From Catalinimonas alkaloidigena (GTDB taxonomy: Bacteria > Bacteroidota > Bacteroidia > Cytophagales > Cyclobacteriaceae): a DNA stretch of 64,000 bases. The stretch lies in contig NZ_JAQFIL010000003.1 in NCBI RefSeq assembly GCF_029504655.1, positions 89,650 through 153,649 on the forward strand, written 5' to 3'. Shown here one piece after another: positions 45,380 to 53,313 of this stretch (position 1 is the first letter of the stretch; every line of letters begins with the position of its first letter). A model generated the notes under the pieces. It did no database searches and was not told the origin of the DNA. It worked only from the letters and a program-made list of their open reading frames with translations. A program made the position numbers and the translations under genes.

Positions 45380-45736
45380 GTGAAAGACGAAGAAAAAGAG
45401 ATAACTGAAATTATCAGGAATTGGATAAAATTATTATCAGAGAACCGTTTAGAAGAAGCTAGTAAGCAAATAGCTAATGATGCTAATCAATTTTGGACGG
45501 AAGACAGGTTAAAAGCAGTAGTTTTTACAGATAAGAATTTTAAAATTGAAAATCCCTACGAAATGAATCCTGAAGGTGAGAGAGTAGAGATTTATGAATT
45601 TGATGATAATTCAGGATGGGCTGTAGAATATGATCTTCCGATTGAAAAAAGGTGGAGTGATTTGACAGCTCAATTTACATTTAGAAAGAATAAGGGAAAG
45701 ATGGATTTTACATTAGAAGACATTCATGTTTTATAA
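45380..45736 (+). CDS. Cassette 13 (45355-45811): unknown 118-aa immunity-like protein
   Basis: A soluble acidic protein starting with GTG at 45380 (KDEEKEITEIIRNWIKLL). The segment GWAVEYDLPIEKRWSDLTAQ resembles small DUF7668-like proteins often found in cassettes and near immunity genes; this is recalled, not verified. No ATG start is available near the cassette start. Confidence 0.7.
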   Translation: MKDEEKEITEIIRNWIKLLSENRLEEASKQIANDANQFWTEDRLKAVVFTDKNFKIENPYEMNPEGERVEIYEFDDNSGWAVEYDLPIEKRWSDLTAQFTFRKNKGKMDFTLEDIHVL

Positions 45737-45749
45737 CTAAATCTGAAAC

Positions 45750-45817
45750 AGCAGCCAACACCAGGCAGGCCAGACCCTTCGCTTCGCTTCGGGCCATGCC
45801 TGCCCATATCGTTATCT
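45750..45817 (+). repeat. attC13, short type
   Basis: AGCAGCCAAC pairs with the cassette start TTGGCTGCT; crossover at G45811. Apex CTTCGCTTCGCTTCGGG. Confidence 0.9.
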
Positions 45818-45833
45818 GTGATATAATTAAGAA

Positions 45834-46214
45834 ATGAGAGAAGGAAAATTATATACTTGTCCATGTTGTGGTTACATAATTCTTTCAGAACCACCGGGAA
45901 GCTATGAAATCTGTGGAATTTGTGGTTGGGAAGATGATGCGGTGCAATTGGCTAACCCTTGCACGAAAGGTGGTGCAAATTCACAATCTCTAGATGAAGG
46001 ACAGAGTAACTTTGAATATACTACTCCTAGTGCGGATATAGCTGAATACGAAAGAAGCGGAATTCATAAGGACAAGAAATGGCGAAGATTAAATAACGTA
46101 GAGAAAGAAATTTATTTAACTGAATCTAAGAATGGCACGATGTGGGTAAATAAAGCGATTTATGACTTATCTGAAGCATATTGGAATAAAAATATAGTCC
46201 TTGAAAAGACTTAA
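45834..46214 (+). CDS. Cassette 14 (45812-46342): CPCC-family cysteine-rich protein
   Basis: A 126-residue protein with the CPCC signature (YTCPCCGYIILSEPPGSYEI followed by CGICGWEDD), a four-Cys zinc ribbon, then ANPCTKGGANSQSLDEGQSN. The family (Cys_rich_CPCC) is common in polymorphic-toxin immunity neighbourhoods, but its function is unproven. Confidence 0.92.
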   Translation: MREGKLYTCPCCGYIILSEPPGSYEICGICGWEDDAVQLANPCTKGGANSQSLDEGQSNFEYTTPSADIAEYERSGIHKDKKWRRLNNVEKEIYLTESKNGTMWVNKAIYDLSEAYWNKNIVLEKT

Positions 46215-46217
46215 AAC

Positions 46218-46348
46218 CACAGATAACACTATGCAGTCGCCAACCTAGCAAATACGAGTTAGAACATCAGTTGCTCCAAGTCAGAACATTAATACTTGGC
46301 AGTGAAATAGCCAACCAGTCGGCCTGGCGTCTGCATTCAACGTTAGCA
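46218..46348 (+). repeat. attC14, long type
   Basis: CACAGATAAC pairs with the cassette start TTATCTGTG; crossover at G46342. Apical TTGCTCCAAGTCAG and AATAGCCAACCAGTCGGCC. Confidence 0.88.
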
Positions 46349-46363
46349 CACATAGAAGAAAGA

Positions 46364-46840
46364 ATGAATAAAAGTCAAGCGGGATTGATAGGATCAAAAG
46401 TGGCAGTAGTTTTTGTCTCTATAGGTTTAATTGCTGCATCCGGAATTCTAATGCTCATCAATAGAGGATCGCTCATTGAAAATTTGAATCTGATTACTAA
46501 GATGATTCTATATCCTAATGTGACAATAGGAATTATAGCCTGTTATGCTTTTGGTTGGATTTATGGACGATACGCGGGAATTATCATCATAATTTCAAAT
46601 AAAGATGAATTATGGATTGGGATTTTAACTGGATTTCTAACTCTGCTCACTGCAACATTAGTCGGTTCTTCAGTAGGCTTAATCCGAGGATTGTTAAATT
46701 CTGAAGATTTAATTTCCTCCATTAATGATTACCTATACGAGCCATTGTATGGAATATTGATCTTTGGGTTCATTCCTACAATAGTTCTTGGTATATTATT
46801 CGGTAATATGATAAGAAATCGTGAACATAGAAATGAATGA
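46364..46840 (+). CDS. Cassette 15 (46343-46967): polytopic membrane protein
   Basis: A 158-residue protein with four membrane helices (about 8-30, 42-66, 75-110, 128-150), starting at ATG 46364 (MNKSQAGLIGSKVAVVFVSI). An upstream in-frame start would lie inside attC14 and is rejected. No family known to me. Confidence 0.75.
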   Translation: MNKSQAGLIGSKVAVVFVSIGLIAASGILMLINRGSLIENLNLITKMILYPNVTIGIIACYAFGWIYGRYAGIIIIISNKDELWIGILTGFLTLLTATLVGSSVGLIRGLLNSEDLISSINDYLYEPLYGILIFGFIPTIVLGILFGNMIRNREHRNE

Positions 46841-46844
46841 ATAC

Positions 46845-46973
46845 GTGTGCTAACACTATGCATATGTGAGCCTAGCAATAATGAGCCAGAACGTTAATTG
46901 CGCCATGTAGCGATACAGATAGACGCAAGTAAATAGCCAACAAGTCGGCACACACATGCATTTGACGTTGGGC
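46845..46973 (+). repeat. attC15, long type
   Basis: GTGTGCTAAC pairs with the cassette start TTAGCACAC; crossover at G46967. Apical TTGCGCCATGTAGCG and AATAGCCAACAAGTCGGC. Confidence 0.88.
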
Positions 46974-46998
46974 AACATCCAATTAAGAAAGTAAATTG

Positions 46999-47481
46999 AT
47001 GAACATAGAGACACATAAATTCTGGGACTCAAATTACTACCACCATCCACCATTAACAGATGAGATGATTACTAAAGCTGAAGAAATATTGGATGTAAAA
47101 TTCCCTTTACTTTTCATTGACTTACTTAAAATACAGAATGGAGGCTATACCCAAGGATTTGCTTTTCCTATGGGTGAACCTACAACATGGGCTAAGAATC
47201 ATGTTCCTCTGTCAGAATTATTCGGTATTATCATTGATCAGTCAATAGAAACAGCACAAAATGTATTAGATTCAAAATACATTATTGAAGAATGGGGATT
47301 ACCAGAAAAACAAGTCTTGATAACTGGGGACGGTCATTGGTGGATTACTCTAGATTATAGAAAAGGTGAAGTTCCATCAGTGAGGTGGATTGATGTAGAA
47401 TGTAATGAAGATATTCATGTGGCAGATAACTTTGAATCTTTTATAAATGGATTGGTATCTGAAGATAATTACGCAGAATAA
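46999..47481 (+). CDS. Cassette 16 (46968-47555): SMI1/KNR4 (SUKH) family protein
   Basis: A 160-residue protein of SUKH type: PPLTDEMITKAEEILDVKFP is the family opening (PLTEEDIEEAEKELGVKLP-like), LLKIQNGG is the core motif, and ITGDGHWWITLDYR the later one. SUKH proteins are immunity factors against nuclease and other polymorphic toxins. No toxin is adjacent, so it would act as an orphan immunity gene. Start at ATG 46999; a TTG three bases earlier is possible. Confidence 0.9.
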   Translation: MNIETHKFWDSNYYHHPPLTDEMITKAEEILDVKFPLLFIDLLKIQNGGYTQGFAFPMGEPTTWAKNHVPLSELFGIIIDQSIETAQNVLDSKYIIEEWGLPEKQVLITGDGHWWITLDYRKGEVPSVRWIDVECNEDIHVADNFESFINGLVSEDNYAE

Positions 47482-47491
47482 TAATTAAGAC

Positions 47492-47561
47492 GTTGCCCAA
47501 CAAGCCATAAGCGCAAAGCCACGGCCAACGGCCTCGCCTGCGCCTATGGTGATCGTTGTAA
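47492..47561 (+). repeat. attC16, short type
   Basis: GTTGCCCAAC pairs with the cassette start TTGGGCAAC; crossover at G47555. Arms CATAAGCGCA and GCGCCTATG. Confidence 0.9.
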
Positions 47562-47566
47562 AACAT

Positions 47567-47962
47567 ATGAAAAAAGAATACTTCATATTTGTTTTTCTGA
47601 TTTTTGGATTTACATGTGCTGACCAATCTTGTAATCTGAAAGACGGAAAATATAAAGTAGTTTACGATAAGCAATTTTCAGGTTATGCGGAATCAGAATT
47701 TGTAATTATAGATCAAACTTTGATTGAATTAAAGAATAACCAAAAATCTGAATACAAGATTAATTGGATTGCGGAAGACCAATTTCGACTAGACCCGATT
47801 AATAAGGAAACAGATTCTTTGACAAGCATTCAAGAGGAATTGAACTCTTTGGGAGAGCCATATTATCAAATTACCGGATGCAAAGCTGGCGATATTATGT
47901 TTGAGTTTTACCGTAATCCACATATACTTATAAATTCTGGGAAACTAATTAGAAAAGATTAA
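47567..47962 (+). CDS. Cassette 17 gene: second copy of the cassette 2 secreted protein
   Basis: A 131-residue protein apparently identical in DNA to 38417-38812. The flanking bases (TTGTAAAACATATG before, TACGTTTTACA after) also match, so the whole cassette was copied. Without the intron and IS the cassette would be 536 bp, the same as cassette 2. The start is the ATG at 47567; an upstream GTG-type codon lies in attC16. Confidence 0.85.
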   Translation: MKKEYFIFVFLIFGFTCADQSCNLKDGKYKVVYDKQFSGYAESEFVIIDQTLIELKNNQKSEYKINWIAEDQFRLDPINKETDSLTSIQEELNSLGEPYYQITGCKAGDIMFEFYRNPHILINSGKLIRKD

Positions 47963-47966
47963 ATAC

Positions 47967-47974
47967 GTTTTACA
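47967..47974 (+). repeat. attC17, 5' fragment (split by group II intron)
   Basis: GTTTTACA, the first bases of the attC of cassette 17, cut off from the rest (51497-51619) by the intron insertion. In cassette 2 the same bases continue with ACATTATGCATCGG. Confidence 0.88.
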
Positions 47975-48070
47975 ATCGAGTAGACGGCTGACAGTCTCTG
48001 ACTGCCAGTGCGCCTCTCTGTCTTGTCCTGAAATAGGTTGACAATAATTTTTAACTTTATTTCACACATT

Positions 48071-48433
48071 ATGGACAAGACTACTATTACAAAAGAGGAA
48101 GTTATTGCAGAGTACCTGGCTGGAGGTATCTCTTTCATCAAACTCGGAAAGAAGTACAATATTCCAGGTAGCACTGTTTCAACCTGGGTACACAAATATG
48201 AAGGTAGACACCGAACCTGGCGAGACAGGATGAAGCGGCAACAGCAATTAAAGCAGGAAAGGCAACTCCAGGCTCAGATTCCTCAACTTCCCGAAGATGT
48301 GAGACAATTACAAACGGCTTTGCGTAAAGCAGAGCTTCATAATAAGCTCCTGGAAGAGATCTTGCGCCTATCAGAAGAGCATACCGGACTGGATTTGAGA
48401 AAAAAGTTTGGCACCAGGCAATCATCAATATAG
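48071..48433 (+). CDS. IS3 OrfA (helix-turn-helix)
   Basis: A 120-residue OrfA starting MDKTTITKEEVIAEYLAGG. The helix-turn-helix SFIKLGKKYNIPGSTVSTWV is followed by a leucine-zipper-like helix (LQTALRKAELHNKLLEEIL). In IS3 elements a -1 frameshift near the end fuses it to OrfB; here OrfB begins six bases later. Confidence 0.9.
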   Translation: MDKTTITKEEVIAEYLAGGISFIKLGKKYNIPGSTVSTWVHKYEGRHRTWRDRMKRQQQLKQERQLQAQIPQLPEDVRQLQTALRKAELHNKLLEEILRLSEEHTGLDLRKKFGTRQSSI

Positions 48434-48438
48434 GGCAA

Positions 48439-49329
48439 GTGGAAAGCCGCAGCATTCATACACTTTGCTCATTGCTTGGTTACAGTCGGCAAGCTTATTA
48501 CCAGTATCAGCAACACCAGGAGAAAGAAGCTTTGCAGGTGGATCTACTCTTGCAGCAGGTGATTCTGATACGATCAAAACAAAAGCGTTTGGGTACTCGC
48601 AAATTGCTTGTTATGATGCAACATTTTATGCAAGAGCATCATATTCAACTGGGGCGTGACAGGCTCTTTGATCTGCTAAGAGAGAAAGCGTTATTAGTCC
48701 GAAGGAGGAGGCCTAAAAAGCCTATTACTACCTTTTCTAACCATTGGATGCAAAAGTATGATAATCTTATTGTTGATTTCATCCCAACTTCACCCAATCA
48801 GGTTTGTGTCAGTGATCTTACTTACATCTCCCTGAGCATGGGGTTTGCTTACCTGAGCCTGATTACTGATGCCTATAGCCACAAGATTATTGGTTTTTGC
48901 CTATCAGCAACTTTATCAGCAGATGGGTGCATTCAGGCACTGGAAATGGCTATTGCCAGTGCCAAAGGTCAAATTCTTATCCATCATTCTGATAGAGGCA
49001 CACAATACTGCTGTCTGGAATATGTTGCTTTACTCACTAAGCATAAAGTCAGTATCAGTATGACTCAAAGTGGAGATCCACGAGAGAATGCTTTAGCCGA
49101 AAGAGTAAATGGAATATTGAAAGAAGAGTTACTTGAGGAGATATATCTGAGCTTAGATGCTGCCAGCAAGGCAGTTGCTGTGGCTGTGGGTATCTATAAT
49201 CAAGAAAGACCCCACAGCAGCATTGATATGCTTACCCCTTCAGAAGCACACTCGCGAAAAGGTGAGTTAAAGAAGCACTGGAAAAGTTATTATCACCCTA
49301 AATACGAAAAGGATATGGAGATATTATAG
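48439..49329 (+). CDS. IS3 OrfB (DDE transposase)
   Basis: A 296-residue integrase-fold transposase. The DDE acids are in CVSDLTYISL, HHSDRGTQYC and NALAERVNGILKEELL. The N-terminal half has the HTH_21-like LGTRKLLVMM. It looks intact, so the element could still move. Confidence 0.93.
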   Translation: MESRSIHTLCSLLGYSRQAYYQYQQHQEKEALQVDLLLQQVILIRSKQKRLGTRKLLVMMQHFMQEHHIQLGRDRLFDLLREKALLVRRRRPKKPITTFSNHWMQKYDNLIVDFIPTSPNQVCVSDLTYISLSMGFAYLSLITDAYSHKIIGFCLSATLSADGCIQALEMAIASAKGQILIHHSDRGTQYCCLEYVALLTKHKVSISMTQSGDPRENALAERVNGILKEELLEEIYLSLDAASKAVAVAVGIYNQERPHSSIDMLTPSEAHSRKGELKKHWKSYYHPKYEKDMEIL

Positions 49330-49375
49330 AAGGTTTTTTTAAGGCATAAGCAGAAATGCATATAGAAAGAAAAAG

Positions 49376-49402
49376 CCCGCTAACAGAACTGTTAACGGGC
49401 CT
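49376..49402 (+). terminator. Terminator after IS3 orfB
   Basis: GCCCGCTAACAG and CTGTTAACGGGC pair in a long stem about 45 bases after the orfB stop, preceded by A-rich sequence. T-tract is weak, but position and stem length fit a terminator. Confidence 0.6.
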
Positions 49403-50132
49403 ATATGCTTCTCTGACAGTCTTATTCCTGGCAGGTTGCTCCTCAGTGGACGCCACGCGGCAGCGCCTGCTTCCGCTTTAGGCTGCAAAGTAAATGTAAA
49501 CTATATTCAGGATTTAATTATGTTTGTAAACCTATTGAAGGATTATCACACAAAAAGTGTAAACTTTATTCAGGACGAGACACTCACACCACCCGGCATA
49601 CGGTCCTCGTACCGGGCGGTTCATTGAATTTCAGGACTGAGTTTCTGGTAATAGCTTGCCATCTGTTCATAACCTCTTTTTCTTAGGCGTGCAACAGTAA
49701 TTGTAGTTCCAAGTATAGGGCTTTGGGCCACTGCCCATCCTCCCATATTGGTTCTGCTCCAGGCATAAGCCTGCCCTTGTTTTACGCCTAATCTAATGAG
49801 GTTTTTACGCTTTCTTTCCGGCTTTTTCCAATCATGCCATATGCAATACCTGAGGCGGTTTCTTAGCCATTCATCCAGTGATTTGAGCTTGGTAAAAATA
49901 CTTGCCAGTCGGTAGTTGTTTACCCAACCCCTGTACACTTCATTTATTTTGGCTATTCTTTCCTCAAAACTATAAGGCAGTGTTTTCTTGGTCATTGCCT
50001 TTAGTTTGCGCTTTAGACTTGCCCAACTGCTCTTCTTGGCAACCAGTTGATATCTACCTTTTTCTCCTTTACGGTAAGTTGGTACAAACCCATGACCTAG
50101 TAATTCAAAGTCCGAAGGTCTACGTATACCGC

Positions 50133-50146
50133 CGCGCCACGGTGGC
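50133..50146. repeat. 14-bp palindromic insertion (copy 1) in the intron RT gene
   Basis: On the plus strand: CGC followed by the 11-bp palindrome GCCACGGTGGC (50136-50146). Deleting these 14 bases restores EKSGIRRP. The edges can shift by two bases because of repeats. Confidence 0.55.
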
Positions 50147-50731
50147 TTTTTTCTGGGTTAATAGGTAAATCCAGCTTATCTCTTAGAAAGAGATATGTTT
50201 CGTTTCCTATCTTCCTTGCCTCCTCTTTTGTCTTAGCGTAAATACTAAAATCATCGGCATACCTGATGAACCGGTATCCTTTAGATTTCAGATGTTTATC
50301 CAGTTGGTCTAACAGTATGTTAGATAAAAGGGGGCTTAGGGGACTTCCTTGTGGCATTCCTTTTCTGCGCTTATGAAGCTTCCCATTGATTAAAATAGGA
50401 GCCCGTAGCCACTTGCGGATTAGCCATAAGGTAGTAGGGCATTTAACTTTGTTGTAGATGAGTTGCAGTAGCTTATAATGCTGGACTTCATCGAAGAAAC
50501 TCTTCAGGTCTATATCCACAATATCCTGATATCCATCATTGATGTGTATCAAGGATTTCTGGACTGTCTGATGAAGGTTCTTGTTAGGGCGGAAGCCATA
50601 GCTTTCTTCTTCAAAATCTAGTTCGAATTTGATTGCTAATTGTTGACTTACCGCCTGCTGAAGCCATCTGTCAACTACTGTGGGCACTCCCAGCAATCTG
50701 GTTTTGCCATTCCCTTTGGGTATCTCTACAG

Positions 50732-50746
50732 CGCGGCTGCCGCCCC
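50732..50746. repeat. 14-bp palindromic insertion (copy 2) in the intron RT gene
   Basis: The 11-bp palindrome GCGGCTGCCGC (50733-50743) plus CCC. Deleting 14 bases restores QAIRAVEIPK. It has the same build as copy 1 (5-bp arm, 1 base, 5-bp arm, 3-base tail) with a different sequence. The exact edges are ambiguous by one base. Confidence 0.55.
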
Positions 50747-51496
50747 TCTGATAGCTTGCGGTACATACGTCCTGTTCAGGATAGATGTCACCGTGGATAC
50801 ACGGTGGTAATCCAGGTATGAGCGTAGCTGATCTACCTTCATGTCATCTACTCCTGGTGCCCCTTTATTACCTACCACTTTGCGGTAGGCTCTGTACAGG
50901 TTTTTCGGTTGTAGTACTTTTTCTATCATCTTTTGTTCTGTCCTTGTCCGCTTAAGGGAAAGCTATCTCGTCTTAAGACGACATTCTGACCCGAATTTGG
51001 ACGCAATTCAATGTTCGGTCCTTCGCTGTTCTGTGAGACCTCAGGGGTATGGTATTCGCAATCCCTGCTCGTTCCTCCAGCTACTATGACCTCTGTCGGC
51101 AGCCGACGCTGTGACTTCTCAGATATCTGTTAATATCTGAGACCTCCCTCGGTAAGGTAAATACCCCGCGCCGCGTCGGCTTGTGCCTATTCCTGCTACA
51201 TCTACTATTTCGGTGCTGGCCTCTTTCGAGGAGTTGGACTTCGGTATCATGTGCTACCTCATCCGACCTCATAGCCTCGGTATGTAGTTTCTGTTCGTCA
51301 GTACAGACACCGCAGTCTGGCCGCTCGGCGGTCCGATTACTTCAGTTCCAGAGTCACCTCTGACAACCTTGCCGCTTGCTTAGCTTGGGGTAACGACTCC
51401 CCCGCCTACGGGACTATTTCCTGGTGAACATTACACCAGAACTTTCACCCTTTGGGACATCCTTTTAAAGAACTATATTTACCATTCAAGGCACAC

Positions 51497-51619
51497 ACAT
51501 TATGCATCGGTCAGCCCTATTTGAAACGCACCTGGGAGTTTATTGCTCCAAGCACCATTTTTGATATTCGAACAGAAAACGCAAACAAATCGGCCCGGAT
51601 GGTGCATCGGTCGTTATCC
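51497..51619 (+). repeat. attC17, 3' part
   Basis: It continues the split attC with ACATTATGCATCGGTCAG and the block TTGCTCCAAGCACC, nearly the same as attC2, and ends at G51613/TT. Together with 47967-47974 it gives a full long-type attC. Confidence 0.9.
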
Positions 51620-51637
51620 TCAATTACTGAACTGAAT

Positions 51638-52447
51638 ATGAACAGAATTCTACCTTTTTTAATACTACTAATCTTTACAACGGGATGCTCGTTTTTGAAC
51701 TCCTCTTCTGAAGGATACGACAATGCAGTAAGTCAAGTAAATGCAATTGCGAATGGAGATTTTGACGAAGCTATCTCCTATTTTGATATTGACTTATCCG
51801 ATACGGCTCAAGTCAACCAACTTAAAAGAGGAATTCCGAATATTCAGACAGCAATAACTGAAAATTTCGGAACTGATTTTGACCTGTCTTTTTCTAAGTC
51901 AGATAAAAAGTTCTCGTTTTCAACAGCTGACGATGAAGAATCTGTAATCGAACCTTTAAAGGTTAAGATTCAAATTAAAAATGATACACATTTCGGCATT
52001 ATTGAGGCCACTATTAACGAGCAGAACAACAAAATTCAGTACATCAACTTATTGAATTACAAGGAAGAAATTCCTTCTTATCTTTTGCTATATCTAGCTG
52101 GATTAATTGCTCTTGGCGTTGCTACTTTAAATATAATGGCGATTAGGCGTATCCGGAAAAGCAAATTGAAAAGGAAATGGTTACGAATAATTGGAGTATT
52201 AGTATTTAACGTCCCAACAATAACGTTGACAGCCCTTGGGCATTTTAGCCTCGATATTTCATTTCAGATATTATTGGGAATTGGTTTTAGTGCAACTGGA
52301 ATCGAAGAGACTCTAGTAACTTTTGGAATTCCGATTGGATCGATCATAACACTTATAATGGTGAAAACAGGAGAACAAAAGAGGATAACAGACGATAAGC
52401 TCAATGAGCAAACGGAGCTTTCAGCAAATGTCAGTGAAGTAAATTAA
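51638..52447 (+). CDS. Cassette 18 (51614-52494): lipoprotein with C-terminal membrane helices
   Basis: A 269-residue protein starting at ATG 51638 with a lipoprotein signal (MNRILPFLILLIFTTGCSFL). The mature domain to about residue 145 is soluble (DFDEAISYFDIDLSDTAQVN); then three hydrophobic helices follow (about 147-168, 188-208, 216-245). The C-terminal 20 codons overlap the attC, which begins at GAGGATAAC (52381). Cargo running into its own recombination site is unusual. No family known. Confidence 0.8.
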   Translation: MNRILPFLILLIFTTGCSFLNSSSEGYDNAVSQVNAIANGDFDEAISYFDIDLSDTAQVNQLKRGIPNIQTAITENFGTDFDLSFSKSDKKFSFSTADDEESVIEPLKVKIQIKNDTHFGIIEATINEQNNKIQYINLLNYKEEIPSYLLLYLAGLIALGVATLNIMAIRRIRKSKLKRKWLRIIGVLVFNVPTITLTALGHFSLDISFQILLGIGFSATGIEETLVTFGIPIGSIITLIMVKTGEQKRITDDKLNEQTELSANVSEVN

Positions 52448-52500
52448 CTTTAAATAAATTAAAAAGGGTATGCTCACATGAGCTTATCTGATCGTTGGCA
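52381..52500 (+). repeat. attC18, overlapping the end of the cassette gene
   Basis: GAGGATAAC pairs with the cassette start TTATCCTC; crossover at G52494. Arms GATAAGCTCAATGAGC and GCTCACATGAGCTTATC pair well. The gene stop lies at 52447, inside the palindrome. Confidence 0.82.
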
Positions 52501-52532
52501 GAGATAGAAAATAGAAAAACTTAGTTCTTGAA

Positions 52533-53027
52533 ATGGAGATAGAAAAGCTGATAAAGTCAATCATGAAAGACTCAGATTGCTTTGTGAGGCAACCAAATTT
52601 TGGTATTCGAACACCCAATCAGATTCCTGATGATCTTAAGCAATTTTATGATTTGACTGATGGTATTTTGTTATTTGGAAACGAGTTTTACTCAATTGAA
52701 ATAATTGGAAGAGAAGAATTCATTCCTATAAATGAAGTCTTTTTTTCAGTAGATGAAAGGAGCGATATAGATGATATAAGCAACAACTGGTTCTTAATCG
52801 GAAAAGAAGATAATTTAGGTCAATATATAAGCATTGACTTATCAGAAGGAAAAAGGGGCCAATGTTATGATAGTTTTCATGAAACACATGGATTAGTTGG
52901 AAATTCGCCAATAATAGCAAAGAGCTTTTCTGATTTGTTAAGATTGCTTTATCAAAATAAGGGACAGTACTGGTATTGGTTAGAGGAGGGATTTGAAAAA
53001 CTAGGAGATGCTTATGATGAAAATTAA
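52533..53027 (+). CDS. Cassette 19 (52495-53097): SMI1/KNR4 (SUKH)-like protein
   Basis: A 164-residue protein with IPDDLKQFYDLTDGILLFGN, the core SUKH helix-turn, and NNWFLIGKEDNLGQYISIDL, the usual strand pair. A late FSDLLRLLYQNKGQYWYW is typical. It is a second SUKH immunity-type cassette, not closely similar to cassette 16. Confidence 0.85.
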   Translation: MEIEKLIKSIMKDSDCFVRQPNFGIRTPNQIPDDLKQFYDLTDGILLFGNEFYSIEIIGREEFIPINEVFFSVDERSDIDDISNNWFLIGKEDNLGQYISIDLSEGKRGQCYDSFHETHGLVGNSPIIAKSFSDLLRLLYQNKGQYWYWLEEGFEKLGDAYDEN

Positions 53028-53042
53028 ATTAAGATTGTATAC

Positions 53043-53103
53043 CTCTGCCAACAATTAAGGATTCGTGTGGCCGGAACGGCCCAACATGAATCCTATGTTG
53101 ACT
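53043..53103 (+). repeat. attC19, short type
   Basis: CTCTGCCAAC pairs with the cassette start TTGGCAGAG; crossover at G53097. Arms AGGATTCGTGTGGCC and GGCCCAACATGAATCCT form a tight stem. Confidence 0.92.
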
Positions 53104-53313
53104 GAACCTGCTCGAGGATGTTATTATGGGGATTAGGTAGGGTTTGCGAGGAGTGTATTGAGAAGGTAGTAAACCTCCTTTTTTGTTTCCGAGTTAGTGG
53201 AGCGCCATCTCTATCGGCCAAACTAGAAAATCGACTATCCAAAGTCAGGAAAAAGCAGCACTTTATACCGGATAGGGCATAGCTCTCCCATTACGCCCTA
53301 GAATGGAGTTTTT

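Larger units (their letters stand above)
48019..49582 (+). mobile_element. IS3-family element nested in the group II intron (1564 bp)
   Basis: The left end TGTCTTGTCCTGAAATAGG and the right end (TGTCTCGTCCTGAATAAAG on the other strand) are imperfect inverted repeats. A 3-bp duplication CTC flanks it (48016-48018 and 49583-49585). It splits the intron between domains V and VI. It carries orfA and orfB plus 250 bases after orfB with a terminator. Confidence 0.88.
49621..50929 (-). pseudogene. Group II intron reverse transcriptase/maturase, broken by two 14-bp insertions
   Basis: The first part (from 50929) has LYRAYRKVVGNKGAPGVDD, the middle part has YGFRPNKNLHQ, GMPQGSPLSPLLSNI and the catalytic FIRYADDFSIY, and the last part the maturase domain (RGWVNNYRL, RLRYCIWHDWKKPERKRKN). 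The frame shifts near 50735 and near 50140. At both points removing 14 GC-rich bases restores the expected reading (QAIRAVEIPK and EKSGIRRPSDFE). The enzyme would splice and mobilise the intron. In this state it is probably inactive. Confidence 0.88.
47975..51496 (-). mobile_element. Group II intron inserted in attC17, itself split by an IS3 element
   Basis: On the minus strand the intron starts GTGTGCCTTGAATGG at 51496 and ends CTACTCGAT at 47975. Domain V (49585-49622; ACCGCCCGG ... CCGGGTGGT) is followed by GTGTGAG and, after the IS, by a domain VI hairpin (CTGGCAGTC / GACTGTCAG) with the branch-point region. The intron is about 1955 bp without the IS. The exon junction GT/TGTAAAAC is the bottom strand of the attC core, so the intron opposes the cassettes, as known for group II introns that target attC. 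Comparison with attC2 fixes both ends. Confidence 0.88.

Noticed and set aside
49376..49500. attC-like palindrome inside the IS3 tail
   Set aside because: CTAACAG...CTGTTAAC is a simple perfect hairpin behind orfB without extrahelical bases or a matching cassette start; better read as a terminator.
51452..51637. Extended N-terminus of the cassette 18 protein
   Set aside because: The upstream frame runs through intron and attC sequence; the ATG at 51638 gives a proper lipoprotein signal.
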